Positions 44,039 through 53,037 of a stretch of DNA of 64,000 nt are shown here, one piece after another. The position numbers and the translations under genes were made by a program. Below the pieces are notes generated by a model that saw nothing but the letters and a program-made list of their open reading frames with translations, did no database searches and was not told the DNA's origin. Every line of letters starts with the position of its first letter. Position 1 is the first letter of the stretch. Source of the DNA: Bacillota bacterium (lineage in GTDB: Bacteria; Bacillota; Negativicutes; Sporomusales; CTSoil-080); assembly GCA_017889635.1 (NCBI GenBank), contig JAGGAC010000002.1, positions 1 through 64,000 on the forward strand. The letters run 5' to 3'.

Positions 44039-44980
44039 TTAGTTCTGCCTTTCAGCCTGTACCTTATCAAGAAACTGTTCCACCTCCGCAAGATTGCACA
44101 CCTCGGTTCCCGGTTTTGCCGCCGTTGCGCTTCCTGCAGCGGTAACCCACCGCGCCATTTCTGCCAAAGAATACTGTTTCAACAAGGAATACACTAATAC
44201 CCCAACCATTGAGTCCCCAGCCCCGACAGTACTTTTGGGCACTATCGGGCTAACGCTTACACGATAGGCCTCTTTTTTGTTCATTACCAGAGCCCCTTTG
44301 GCTCCCATGGAGACAATTACAATTTCTACGCCCTTAGCGGTAATTTCTCGGGCGGCTTGAACAACCGCTTGATCATCCGTTAACTTCCGCCCAACTAAAT
44401 TCTCCAACTCAACTAAATTGGGCTTTATCGCAAAGGGCTTGGCTGCAATTCCGAGCCGAAGCGCTGCATCATCAGCATCAAGCACCGTTTTAACACCTTT
44501 ACTATGAGCCATTTCAATCAACTCACCGTAAATACTACTCTCTACCTTTGGCGGCAGGCTACCTCCCAACACAAGATAACAAGCTTCATCCAGCAGCACC
44601 ATAAGCTTGTCCTTGAATGCGTCTAGTTCAATCCTTCCGACCGCAAAACCCGCCTCATTAATCTCTGTCGTAATATTCAAGCCAGCGTCAACAATTTTCA
44701 GATTTGTTCTTGTTTCGCCAGATATTGGAATAAAACTATCAGTAATATTTTCCGTTGCCAAATACTTTTGCAGTATCTGACCATCAGCGCCAGCAATCAA
44801 GCCAGCTGCCTTAACCGCTACGCCACATCCAGCTAATACCTTGGCGACATTAATCCCTTTGCCACCCGGATCGGTTCGTGCACTACGAACACGATTTAAG
44901 CCTCCAACCTCCAATTTATCAACAACAACCGTCTTATCCAGCGCCGGATTTAAGGTAACTGTAACTACATATGGCTTCAT
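44039..44980 (-). CDS. fruK: 1-phosphofructokinase
   Basis: Phosphorylates fructose 1-phosphate to fructose 1,6-bisphosphate. The 313-residue PfkB-family kinase has the N-terminal DPGGKGINVAKVLAGCG and the C-terminal catalytic TVGAGDSMVGVLVY with the general-base Asp. AGGAGGAG precedes the ATG, 12 nt after the regulator gene. The closely related tagatose-6-phosphate kinase is excluded by context. Confidence 0.95.
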   Translation of the reverse strand: MKPYVVTVTLNPALDKTVVVDKLEVGGLNRVRSARTDPGGKGINVAKVLAGCGVAVKAAGLIAGADGQILQKYLATENITDSFIPISGETRTNLKIVDAGLNITTEINEAGFAVGRIELDAFKDKLMVLLDEACYLVLGGSLPPKVESSIYGELIEMAHSKGVKTVLDADDAALRLGIAAKPFAIKPNLVELENLVGRKLTDDQAVVQAAREITAKGVEIVIVSMGAKGALVMNKKEAYRVSVSPIVPKSTVGAGDSMVGVLVYSLLKQYSLAEMARWVTAAGSATAAKPGTEVCNLAEVEQFLDKVQAERQN

Positions 44981-44992
44981 GCCAATCTCCTC

Positions 44993-45730
44993 CTACGTTT
45001 GAACCGTATATACAGCAATGCCTTCCTCTTCTAATCTGGCAAGCATTTCTTTTTGTGCTTTATCATCAATAATGCAAGCATCTATTTGCGATAAATCAGC
45101 AAATTTGGCAAATGCCACCCTTCCAACTTTTGTATGATCAGTTAATAGAATAACTTGTTTTGCAATCTTAATCATTTTAGCTTTTGTTGCTGCTTCAACA
45201 ATATTCGGGGTCGTCAAACCGCCTTCCAGATCAAGTCCATTTGTCGCCATAAACGCTTTATCGACATTAAGGATCCCAAGAGCCTGTTCAGCGATTGGCC
45301 CGACCATCGCCAAGGTGTTTTTCCTCAACGTTCCACCTATAATAATGACTTCAATTCCCCTAACCCCTTGCAGGGCCTGCGCTAAAATAATCGAATTTGT
45401 TACAACTTTTAACTCAGAGAAACGGTTGAGTTCCTTGGCCATATATAAAGTCGTAGTCCCGGAATCAATAAGCAAAGTATCGCCATTCTGAATAAAATTG
45501 GCCGCTTTTCTTGCAATAGCTTCCTTTTCCTTTCGGAATCGATCTTCTCTTTCTCCAAAAGAAGGCTCTAAATTAACATCATCCAGACAAACTGCCCCAC
45601 CATGCGTCCGTTTCAGAAGTTTAGCATCCTCAAGCTCCTGCAAATCCCTGCGAATTGTTGATTCCGAAACCTGAAAATGCTGCCGGAGATATTCGACGAT
45701 TTTTAGTTTTCGTTCTTCTTCATACAGCAT
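44993..45730 (-). CDS. fruR: DeoR-family transcriptional repressor of the fructose operon
   Basis: A DNA-binding repressor relieved by a phosphosugar, normally fructose 1-phosphate. An N-terminal helix-turn-helix (VSESTIRRDLQELEDAKLLK) is followed by the DeoR sensor domain (LIDSGTTTLYMAKEL, MATNGLDLEGGLTTPN). The usual DeoR N-terminus (MLYEEERKLKI) fits a start at 45730. An ATG nine codons earlier has no ribosome site and lies within the operator region's leader. It is the first gene of the operon and is preceded by its own phased repeats. Confidence 0.92.
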   Translation of the reverse strand: MLYEEERKLKIVEYLRQHFQVSESTIRRDLQELEDAKLLKRTHGGAVCLDDVNLEPSFGEREDRFRKEKEAIARKAANFIQNGDTLLIDSGTTTLYMAKELNRFSELKVVTNSIILAQALQGVRGIEVIIIGGTLRKNTLAMVGPIAEQALGILNVDKAFMATNGLDLEGGLTTPNIVEAATKAKMIKIAKQVILLTDHTKVGRVAFAKFADLSQIDACIIDDKAQKEMLARLEEEGIAVYTVQT

Positions 45731-45760
45731 AACTATTTTACCTGCTCTTTCAGTCATGTT

Positions 45761-45800
45761 TCATGATCACTTTTGATTGTTTTTGATCATTTATGATTAT
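45761..45800 (-). promoter_or_regulatory. FruR operator: four 10-bp direct repeats
   Basis: On the plus strand four consecutive decamers (45761, 45771, 45781, 45791) share a TTTTGATnAT-like core at exact 10-bp spacing, directly downstream of the -10 box. The location and phasing fit a DeoR-family tetramer or octamer blocking transcription start. Confidence 0.7.
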
Positions 45801-45804
45801 TAAG

Positions 45805-45833
45805 ATTATATTCTGACTATTCTTTAATGTCAA
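45805..45833 (-). promoter_or_regulatory. consensus sigma-A promoter of the fructose operon
   Basis: TTGACA and TATAAT on the minus strand with a 17-bp spacer, a perfect match to consensus. Confidence 0.9.
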
Positions 45834-45933
45834 TACATCACTATTGATTTATTATTCTCCCAATCCACTCTGCCAATCGTACATAGCTGTTCGTTCATCT
45901 AAAACTCACATTAAAAATTGAAGACTAAAAACA

Positions 45934-45976
45934 GATAAGGAGCTAGCCTAAACATGTTTTAGACTAACCCCTTATC
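45934..45976 (-). terminator. rho-independent terminator downstream of the tautomerase-like gene
   Basis: Long stem with G-U pairs (GATAAGG...CCTTATC) around a short loop, followed on the minus strand by TGTTTTT. It probably ends the long hydrogenase/molybdoenzyme transcript. The rest of the 45.73-46.05 kb gap is the fructose promoter/operator. Confidence 0.7.
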
Positions 45977-46045
45977 CGCCCCATAAAAATCAACCATCTA
46001 AAATTCTCCACACCGCCCTCAAAGTAACAGCCTTCCTTAAACTGC

Positions 46046-46270
46046 CTAATATATGCACATCGAATTTGAGTATTGCTTGGCCTGACCATTACACATTACT
46101 AAGACTGAGGTATCCTCCGGTGCATCAGGAGAATTTTGCCAAACAATGACCTTAACCGTCTCCTCACAACACTCAGAGTGCCTGCAAATAACTTCCGCCA
46201 CTTCTTTCGCAATCTCGGACTTTTTTTCCATTCCTAGAGTTTTTCCCAGATGAATTTGGACTAGCGCCAT
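46046..46270 (-). CDS. 4-oxalocrotonate tautomerase-like protein lacking Pro1
   Basis: A 74-residue protein with the beta-alpha-beta layout of 4-OT subunits (LGKTLGMEKKSEIAKEVAEV, then VKVIVWQNSPDAPE). The family's catalytic base is an N-terminal Pro exposed after Met removal. Here the sequence begins Met-Ala-Leu-Val, so that base is missing and tautomerase activity is doubtful. The tail has extra Cys residues (HSECCEET). AGGAGG lies upstream of the ATG, 116 nt after the hydrogenase cytochrome gene. Confidence 0.7.
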   Translation of the reverse strand: MALVQIHLGKTLGMEKKSEIAKEVAEVICRHSECCEETVKVIVWQNSPDAPEDTSVLVMCNGQAKQYSNSMCIY

Positions 46271-46386
46271 TTTTATACCTCCTATTAACGTTCTGGACTG
46301 CCGTAAACATTTCAGTAATAGCCTCATGATTTTGGCATCCTCAATTGCCGTTCCTGCTATCTAGACTCTGCCTTAGGTACTGCGCC

Positions 46387-47151
46387 TTACCCGGAATGTG
46401 GCCGTGAATCTCGAGCAATGTTATCCCAATACCTAACCAGGCTATCCTCTTCTGTCGCTATTTCTCCCAGATCCACAGGTTGATGCGCTAAAAACTTTAC
46501 TCCAGAAAACATACTTGAAATCTCTCCTTCGCGTTCCATAAAATCGGCACGCACCGCCATATAAATATGAACAACGGCAAAAATAATAATTAGCCAGGCA
46601 ACATAATGATGAATAAGATGTACGTAGTATTCATTAATCAAAAGGCTGTTTACAAGCGAGAAACTCTGGCCCCAGATACTCTTCGGATCTACCATAACAT
46701 ACATGGTAAACCCGGTAATGGCTTCAATTCCTATTAAAAAATACACCCCCAAGTAGGACATGCGTGCCAAAGGATTACGTAAATAAGGCTTATGTGAAGC
46801 CCTTAGTAACATATAATGCAGCATAATATCCATAGTCCACGCCCAATGCTGTTTGGTCCAAAATCTAGGCAACAAGCGATCGCCCTTATTTACGACAAAG
46901 CCATAAACTCTAAGAACGAAAGCACAAACCAGTATAAATGCAGCTGCAAAATGAATAAAGCGAACCGTTTCCATCGACAACCGTTCACTAAATGCGTAAG
47001 TTGGTTCCAGGCCCTGACTGCCAATAAAAAACGGATTACCAATATATAGGCCGGTAAAAAACAAGACAACTATGCTCATAACCATCAGCCAATGGAATAT
47101 CCTAAGCCATGGACTATACACATAGTATGCTTTTAACTGCCCATCACTCAT
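46387..47151 (-). CDS. [NiFe]-hydrogenase cytochrome b subunit
   Basis: A di-haem membrane cytochrome that passes electrons from the exported hydrogenase to the quinone pool. The 254 residues contain four to five helices with the family His pattern (WLRIFHWLMVMSIVVLFFTG, RFIHFAAAF, HHYVAWLIIIFAVVHIYMAV). The start overlaps the large-subunit stop by 4 nt. With the small and large subunits it makes a complete group 1 uptake hydrogenase. Confidence 0.93.
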   Translation of the reverse strand: MSDGQLKAYYVYSPWLRIFHWLMVMSIVVLFFTGLYIGNPFFIGSQGLEPTYAFSERLSMETVRFIHFAAAFILVCAFVLRVYGFVVNKGDRLLPRFWTKQHWAWTMDIMLHYMLLRASHKPYLRNPLARMSYLGVYFLIGIEAITGFTMYVMVDPKSIWGQSFSLVNSLLINEYYVHLIHHYVAWLIIIFAVVHIYMAVRADFMEREGEISSMFSGVKFLAHQPVDLGEIATEEDSLVRYWDNIARDSRPHSG

Positions 47152-49064
47152 CGGCCTCCCCCCTTAACAATTGCGTACGGATCGGTATCAACCATGCCAA
47201 CCTCATTTCCTGCTGCATCATAAAGATGGGTAGCGCAGGCAACACACGGATCAAAAGCATGAATGGCTTTCAAAATCTCTAGCGGCTGATCGGCCACCTT
47301 AACTTTTGTATCAATCATACTGGCCTCATAAGCACCGTATCCGGCCTGGCTGTCACGCGGACATGCATTCCAGGTAGTCGGAACAATTGCCTGATAGTTG
47401 GCAATTTTCGCGTTTTTAATTACCACCCAATGACCAAGAGCACCACGCGGAGCTTCATGTAGCCCTACACCTTGCGCTTCTTTTGGCCAACTTGACGGTT
47501 CCCATTTTTCAGTGCTAGCAACCGCAGTATCACCGCTTCGGATGTTTTTAACAAGTTTTGCAAAATAGTACTTGTTGATATAAGCATGAAGTTGAGCCTC
47601 CAGCCCCCGTACGACGCTGCGGCCAACAGTTGACAACAGCCAGTTTTCTGGCGGCAGGCTCAATACTCTTGATACCGACTCAACCTGATCGACGACCATC
47701 TTCTCTGCCCAGGTAGGCTCAATAATGCCTTTCTTAACCTTAGTATATATTATGATATAACGAGCCAACGGGCCGACTTCCGCGCTTTTCCCCCGCCATT
47801 TCGGCGTCTTCAGCCAAGAATATTTTCCTGCTTCATCAAGATATATCCAGCTATCTTTATTGCCTTCCTTCGGACCAGTATACTGCGCCTCAGTAATACC
47901 ATCCCATGGATGGAAATTACTTTTCCCTTGCGGATAGCTATACCAAGAGTGTTCCACGCCTTCGGCCAAAATAGCAGGATCGGCATAATCCCTCCCCTCC
48001 AGATTATAGAAAACAGCACTGGCCAAACCTTGGCCGAAGTTTTCCACCACTCCGTTAGAACGCAGCAGAAGTTTTTTGTGAAAGTCGCCATTAGCAATCC
48101 CATTATATGGTTCATCAGGAAAGTCACCGTAACCAAGAACTCTCTCCTTAGCCAGTCCGCCGCCGTCAGTATAGCCTTTCTTTACATATATATCGCCAAT
48201 TGCCAACAAATCAGGCAGATAAAAATAGTTAATAAGGTTGATGCCAAGACTTATAGAAGCATCCACCACCGCCAGACGTTCGCTGTTGACTGAAGCATTC
48301 ATGTCGCTGAACGATATAGAACAGGGCATACCGCCGACAATATAGTGTGGATGAGGATTTTTCCCGCCAAAAATGACGTGGGCGCCTACCAGTTCCCTTT
48401 GCCGGTCCAAGAGGTTAAGATAGTGAGCAATAGCCATGAGGTGTACTTCCGGAGCAAGTAACTTATAATCCTGATGATCCCACCAATGGCTGGCGAAAAT
48501 GCCGAGTTGACCGCTTGCCACAATCTGCCCGACCTTTTGCTGCACTGTTTTGAAATACAGCGTGGTTGCTTTTGGAAATTCTTTGGGATAGGCGTCAAAC
48601 GCCAAACCTACCGGCCCACTTAGCGGTAGCCGATACTTTTCCAATACTGCGTTTTGCAGTTCAACCGTACTTGCTGGATCTGCCTTGAGAGCTTCCAACG
48701 GACTGACCCAATCCAAAGCATGGAGATGATAAAAATGAATCAGATGATCTTGGGCATTTTGAGTAGCAGCCATAATATTGCGGATGTAGTTAGCATTTTT
48801 CGGAATTTCAATTCCTAGCGCATCTTCGACAGCACGCAGAGAAGCCAACGCATGGACTGTTGTGCAAACCCCGCAGATTCGTTGAACAAACGCCCAAGCA
48901 TCTCTGGGGTCACGCCCTTGGACAATTAATTCAATACCTCGCCAGGCAGTTCCACTTGACAGCGCATCCTCAACCTTGCCACTGCTTTCATCAACTTTTA
49001 TCTCAAGCCGTAAGTGCCCTTCAATACGACTTACTGGATCAATCACAACTCGTTTCACGCTCAT
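47148..49064 (-). CDS. [NiFe]-hydrogenase large subunit
   Basis: Carries the Ni-Fe(CN)2CO active site for H2 oxidation. The N-terminal CxxC is in RICGVCTTVHALAS and the C-terminal pair in FDPCVACATH. Residues after that His (LYDAAGNEVGMVDTDPYAIV onward, 25 residues) are the tail removed by a maturation protease; it is longer than the roughly 15-residue tails of HyaB/HybC. No hyp or protease gene is nearby. It overlaps both neighbours by 4 nt. The 638-residue length is normal for membrane-bound group 1 enzymes. Confidence 0.96.
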   Translation of the reverse strand: MSVKRVVIDPVSRIEGHLRLEIKVDESSGKVEDALSSGTAWRGIELIVQGRDPRDAWAFVQRICGVCTTVHALASLRAVEDALGIEIPKNANYIRNIMAATQNAQDHLIHFYHLHALDWVSPLEALKADPASTVELQNAVLEKYRLPLSGPVGLAFDAYPKEFPKATTLYFKTVQQKVGQIVASGQLGIFASHWWDHQDYKLLAPEVHLMAIAHYLNLLDRQRELVGAHVIFGGKNPHPHYIVGGMPCSISFSDMNASVNSERLAVVDASISLGINLINYFYLPDLLAIGDIYVKKGYTDGGGLAKERVLGYGDFPDEPYNGIANGDFHKKLLLRSNGVVENFGQGLASAVFYNLEGRDYADPAILAEGVEHSWYSYPQGKSNFHPWDGITEAQYTGPKEGNKDSWIYLDEAGKYSWLKTPKWRGKSAEVGPLARYIIIYTKVKKGIIEPTWAEKMVVDQVESVSRVLSLPPENWLLSTVGRSVVRGLEAQLHAYINKYYFAKLVKNIRSGDTAVASTEKWEPSSWPKEAQGVGLHEAPRGALGHWVVIKNAKIANYQAIVPTTWNACPRDSQAGYGAYEASMIDTKVKVADQPLEILKAIHAFDPCVACATHLYDAAGNEVGMVDTDPYAIVKGGGR

Positions 49065-50158
49065 GGCCTCCTTTCCTCTTCAGGCTTACTTTGACGCTGC
49101 CGTTTATATTTCTCTACCACCGATAATGCACCATGCGCCACAACACCCGCCACTGCCACTCCGGTAGCGACCGCCCCAATAGTGTCAGCATTTGCAATCG
49201 TAGCCGATATTGGGATGTTTGGTAAACGCTCGTAAAACTGGTCATTATCCCAAAAACCATTGTTGCTGCAGCCAATACAACCATGACCTGACTGAATTGG
49301 GTAAGACAAACCGTTCCACCAGCGCATATTTCCACAAGAATTATAAGTTGCAGGACCTCTACATCCCACTTTGTACAAGCACCAACCAGCCTTTGCACCT
49401 GCGTCATCAAACCGTTCCGCGAACATACCTGAATCGAAGAAAGGGCGCCGATAACATGTATCGTGAATCCGATTACCATAAAACTGCTTAGGCCGCCCAC
49501 TAGTGTCCAGCGGCGGCAATTGACCAAACAATGCAAAGTGCATGATTACCGCAGTCATTACCTCCGGAATCGGTGGACAGCCCGGCACCTTTACTATTGT
49601 TGTGCCGCCTACAATCTGGCTTACCGCAACCGTATTTGTCGGATTCGGCTTTGCTGATTGAATCCCACCCCAAGCCGAACAAGAGCCATATTCAACAATT
49701 GCCGCAGCACCTGCGGCCGCTTCTTTAAGCACAGTAACAAAAGGTCTGCCGCCTACCATACAGTAAATCCCATTCTCAGCAAGCGGCACGCCTCCCTCAA
49801 CAGCCAGGATATACTGGCCGGCGTATTTCTCTATTATCTCTTTAAAATGCTGCTCAAATGGTTCCCCGGCAGCAGCACTCAGACAATCATCATACTCCAC
49901 GGAAATCATATTCAATATTACATCTGAAGCCAGCGGGGTTTGCGACCTGAGAAAGGACTCATCGCAGCCGGTACACTCATGGCCATGCAGCCAGATGACC
50001 ACCGGTAGGTTTTTCTCTTCAGCAGCCGCGACTACTTCCGTACATTTTAATGGCGACAACCCCAATAGGCCTGTTATCATCGCACAGGTCTTAAGAAATG
50101 ACCGTCGGCTTAAACCCCGCTTTTGAAAAAGCTCCCACAAAGAATTGTTTGTTTGCAA
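49061..50158 (-). CDS. [NiFe]-hydrogenase small subunit with Tat signal
   Basis: The Fe-S electron-transfer subunit. A twin-arginine signal (LSRRSFLKTC) sits near residue 20, sending the folded heterodimer across the membrane. The proximal cluster motif is GHECTGCDESFLR, distal ligands lie in CYRRPFFDSGMFAERF and CLYKVGCRGPATYNSC, and a medial/distal cluster motif in GHGCIGCSNNGFWD. A C-terminal membrane helix (AVATGVAVAGVVAHGAL) anchors it to the cytochrome subunit. The open frame begins at a TTG at 50182, but GGGGAGG lies after it and 8 nt before the TTG at 50158, which is chosen. Confidence 0.95.
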   Translation of the reverse strand: MQTNNSLWELFQKRGLSRRSFLKTCAMITGLLGLSPLKCTEVVAAAEEKNLPVVIWLHGHECTGCDESFLRSQTPLASDVILNMISVEYDDCLSAAAGEPFEQHFKEIIEKYAGQYILAVEGGVPLAENGIYCMVGGRPFVTVLKEAAAGAAAIVEYGSCSAWGGIQSAKPNPTNTVAVSQIVGGTTIVKVPGCPPIPEVMTAVIMHFALFGQLPPLDTSGRPKQFYGNRIHDTCYRRPFFDSGMFAERFDDAGAKAGWCLYKVGCRGPATYNSCGNMRWWNGLSYPIQSGHGCIGCSNNGFWDNDQFYERLPNIPISATIANADTIGAVATGVAVAGVVAHGALSVVEKYKRQRQSKPEEERRP

Positions 50159-50192
50159 CCCATTCGCCTCCCCACAAAACAATTAACAACCA

Positions 50193-51170
50193 TCACCCAC
50201 CAATCTGGAACATACTCCGTTCAAAAGCCGGATAGCCACTAGCCCGGCAGAGGGTGTGGCCTTCAGGCTTTTCCTGGACAGCTTCATGGAAAATTTCGGC
50301 CAGTTCGCTATCACTGGCCCCACTGCGCAGCGGTGTTTTAATGTCAATTTCTTTATTTGAAAGTAAACATGGTTTTAACCTACCGTCGGCAGTCAGCCTT
50401 AGACGATTACAAGCGGTGCAAAAATGATCGGAAATCGGAGTTATGAAACCAAAAGTGCCTTTCGCTTTAGGGAATTGATAGTATCTCGCCGGACCGCAAC
50501 CTCGAACAGCAACAGTTGGCTTTAACATTTCTCGTCCCGCCAAGCTTAGTAACTTTTGTACTGTCGCCACATCAAATCCATTAATGCATCGGCCGCCAAT
50601 AGGCATGTACTCGATAAACCTGACTGCGATTGGCTGATGATAAACAAGCTCGATAAAATAAACTAGGTCCTTTTCACTTAACGCCTCAGTTAAAACAACA
50701 TTAAGCTTAACCGGGGTGAGTCCAGCCTCCAAAGCGCTATCAATTCCGGCCAGAGTGTCCTCTAGCCGACCGCACGTAGTTATTCTGGCGAAACTGGCCG
50801 GATTAACGGTGTCAAGACTGATATTGACCCGGTGTAATCCGGCCTCTTTTAATTCGCGAGCCAGCGGCGGCAACAAACTGCCGTTTGTGGTCAACGACAA
50901 ATCATCGATCACCCCTAACGCCGTAATTGCTGCCACAAAGTCACCAATTCCCTTTCTAACCAGCGGTTCGCCCCCCGTCAAGCGGACACTGGTTATCCCT
51001 TCTTTATTAAATACCGTAATTAACCGCAGTAATTCTTCATAGCTAAGAATTTCCGAATGGTCTAACCAAGCCCTGCCATGAGGCGGCATACAGTATACGC
51101 ACCGAAAGTTACAGCGATCAGTCACAGACAAACGCAGATAATTAACTTTGCGATTATGGCGATCAAGCAT
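50193..51170 (-). CDS. moaA: GTP 3',8-cyclase (molybdenum cofactor biosynthesis)
   Basis: A radical SAM enzyme for the first step of molybdopterin synthesis. SAM-cluster cysteines are C20, C24 and C27 (CNFRCVYCMPP). The C-terminal second cluster is in HFCTACNRLRLTADGRLKPC. The 325-residue length is typical, though it ends FQIGG rather than the usual MoaA GG tail with extra residues. It lies between molybdoenzyme genes and hydrogenase genes in the same transcription unit, consistent with making cofactor for the molybdoenzyme. Confidence 0.94.
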   Translation of the reverse strand: MLDRHNRKVNYLRLSVTDRCNFRCVYCMPPHGRAWLDHSEILSYEELLRLITVFNKEGITSVRLTGGEPLVRKGIGDFVAAITALGVIDDLSLTTNGSLLPPLARELKEAGLHRVNISLDTVNPASFARITTCGRLEDTLAGIDSALEAGLTPVKLNVVLTEALSEKDLVYFIELVYHQPIAVRFIEYMPIGGRCINGFDVATVQKLLSLAGREMLKPTVAVRGCGPARYYQFPKAKGTFGFITPISDHFCTACNRLRLTADGRLKPCLLSNKEIDIKTPLRSGASDSELAEIFHEAVQEKPEGHTLCRASGYPAFERSMFQIGG

Positions 51171-51220
51171 ATTGGCCCCCCCACAAAATAGATCGTTTAC
51201 AAATCGCGTATACGCCTTAC

Positions 51221-52183
51221 CTAACCCGCCTTACCAACCAAACTCCCCTGACAACTGCTTCCTGATCCGGCAATACATGAAAAACAATGAGATCCTAATT
51301 CGATCGGTTGATTAAGCAGATCTTCGGGACAGATATCGCCGATATAATTATCTTGAAGAACAAGGGGCATATTTAATGCTTGATTGAAGTCGCAGTCGAA
51401 TAACCGCCCTAACCAGTCAACGCTAACCATGCTCCGACACATTACCTTCTCCAGATTAGCTGAATTAGAATTATCAACAAGCACTTTCATATAACCTTCC
51501 AGCTCGCCCTGCTTTTCAAGTTGGCTGCGAAAACGGCCAATCGGAGCATTAGTAATTGTATAAAGACTATTAAATGTTATCCCGTGTTTTTTCCCCAAGC
51601 TCTCCTTATATGCTCTTTCGAGCTCGCTCTGCTGCTCCGGTAAAAAACCGTTTCCAGGATTATACACCAGATGCAACTTGAGATTATCCTTGCCATACCC
51701 CAGACAGTTTAGCATCTTAAGTACGGCAATATTTTTCTGATAAACGCCACTACCACGCTGGAATTCCACATTTTCCTCCAAATAACATGGCATAGAAGCA
51801 ATAAGTTCAACATTGTTTCTGGCAAAAAACTCAGGCAGATGCTCATACTCATCGCTATCCAAAATTGCCAGATTTGTTCGTAATATGATCCTGCTTACTA
51901 AGCCTTGCTGCCTTAAGAGCCTGATAAAATCCGGCAACTCTGGGTTTACTTCCGGTGCTCCGCCGGTAATATCAACCTCTGTTATTCCCGCACGCGCAAT
52001 AAACCGAATACAGTCTTCAATAACAGGTAAACTCATTAGCTCTTGGCGTTTAGGACCAGCTTCAATATGACAATGTCTGCAACTTAAATTGCATTTATAA
52101 CCAAGGTTAACCTGTAAAAGACGAAGCTCATCTTTAACCAACGACTGGCCGGCCTTTTTTACATACTCATGGAAACTCTGCAT
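51221..52183 (-). CDS. ArsS-like radical SAM enzyme (DUF3641 C-terminal domain)
   Basis: A radical SAM enzyme with C31, C35 and C38 (YKCNLSCRHCHIEAGP). The C-terminal domain ends HCFSCIAGSGSSCQGSL, the Cys-rich tail typical of the group annotated as arsenosugar-biosynthesis radical SAM protein ArsS. ArsS proteins are proposed to join a 5'-deoxyadenosyl group to dimethylarsenite. No arsM methyltransferase is present here, so the arsenic link is inferred from family naming only. GAGGAG lies before the ATG. A DUF2064 transferase, another member of arsenosugar clusters, is encoded at the start of this operon. Confidence 0.8.
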   Translation of the reverse strand: MQSFHEYVKKAGQSLVKDELRLLQVNLGYKCNLSCRHCHIEAGPKRQELMSLPVIEDCIRFIARAGITEVDITGGAPEVNPELPDFIRLLRQQGLVSRIILRTNLAILDSDEYEHLPEFFARNNVELIASMPCYLEENVEFQRGSGVYQKNIAVLKMLNCLGYGKDNLKLHLVYNPGNGFLPEQQSELERAYKESLGKKHGITFNSLYTITNAPIGRFRSQLEKQGELEGYMKVLVDNSNSANLEKVMCRSMVSVDWLGRLFDCDFNQALNMPLVLQDNYIGDICPEDLLNQPIELGSHCFSCIAGSGSSCQGSLVGKAG

Positions 52184-52223
52184 TTCAGTTCAGCTCCTCA
52201 CATCGTATTCACAACCAGTCAGC

Positions 52224-53012
52224 CTATAGTTCAAACACCATCCCGTCATATCCGACTAAAACCCCGGGATGCTGAACCGCTACCGCTGTTAGTTCTTCGT
52301 TAATAACCGGGCGGCTATAGTGAATCGACAAATGGGTAAAGACAGTTTGCCGAGCATTAACTGCAAGGCCAAGATTAATTGCCTGGTCCACTGACATATG
52401 GGCTTCAGGAAACCAATTCTCGCCGTAAAAAGTTGCGTCTACAATTAACCAGTCTACAGCTGCTACGCTTCTGGCCGTCTCCGCAGGAAGAGCGGCAGTA
52501 TCCGGAAAATAAGCCAACCTTTTAGTACCAGACTCTACAAGAAAGCCGGCAGTCTCAATTCCATGGCAGGCAGGCAACGGCGTAATTGACAAATTACCAA
52601 TAAAATAACGTTTACCGAACTTCCATGATTCAACGCGAAAGACATCAGTCAGATTGGGAAAAGCATCGTCAAACGCATTTTTGGCACTTGCAGGCAAATA
52701 CAGCGGCAACCGTTCCTTACGTTTCAGCTTTACATAGTACTCCAGTTCGCCTAACCCACCAAAATGGTCATAATGCCAATGGGTAAGAAAGATATAATCA
52801 ATTTGATTTATCTTTTCCCTAAGAAGTTGGACTCTTAGGTCCGGCGGTGTGTCAACCAAAATATTGCTATCTTCCGAAGTTATCATCGCCCCACTGCGCG
52901 TTCTTCCATATACCGGGTTTTCAAGTGCTTCCCGGCAGCCTGGGCATTCGCAAAAAAAGGACGGAGTCCCTGGCCCCGCACCAGTACCAAGCAGCTTAAA
53001 CCTTCTCGCCAT
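52224..53012 (-). CDS. PhnP-like metallo-beta-lactamase-fold phosphodiesterase
   Basis: Closely follows PhnP, which opens 5-phosphoribosyl 1,2-cyclic phosphate: N-terminal zinc-site C21-x-C23-x2-C26 (FFCECPGCREAL), GRTRSGAMI, the HxHxDH motif (H78, H80, D82, H83), LPACHG, FPDTAALP, VFTHLSIHYS and closing VGYDGMVFEL. GGAGG precedes the ATG at 53012; the longer open frame upstream overlaps the GNAT gene and lacks a site. No phosphonate lyase genes are present, so it probably acts on another cyclic or ribosyl phosphate made in this operon. Confidence 0.85.
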   Translation of the reverse strand: MARRFKLLGTGAGPGTPSFFCECPGCREALENPVYGRTRSGAMITSEDSNILVDTPPDLRVQLLREKINQIDYIFLTHWHYDHFGGLGELEYYVKLKRKERLPLYLPASAKNAFDDAFPNLTDVFRVESWKFGKRYFIGNLSITPLPACHGIETAGFLVESGTKRLAYFPDTAALPAETARSVAAVDWLIVDATFYGENWFPEAHMSVDQAINLGLAVNARQTVFTHLSIHYSRPVINEELTAVAVQHPGVLVGYDGMVFEL

Positions 53013-53037
53013 GTATCTCAGCCTCCTTGATCCTAGG

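Noticed and set aside
49114-49536. 140-codon frame inside the hydrogenase small-subunit gene
   Set aside because: Same strand but out of frame with a clearly conserved gene; a shadow frame.
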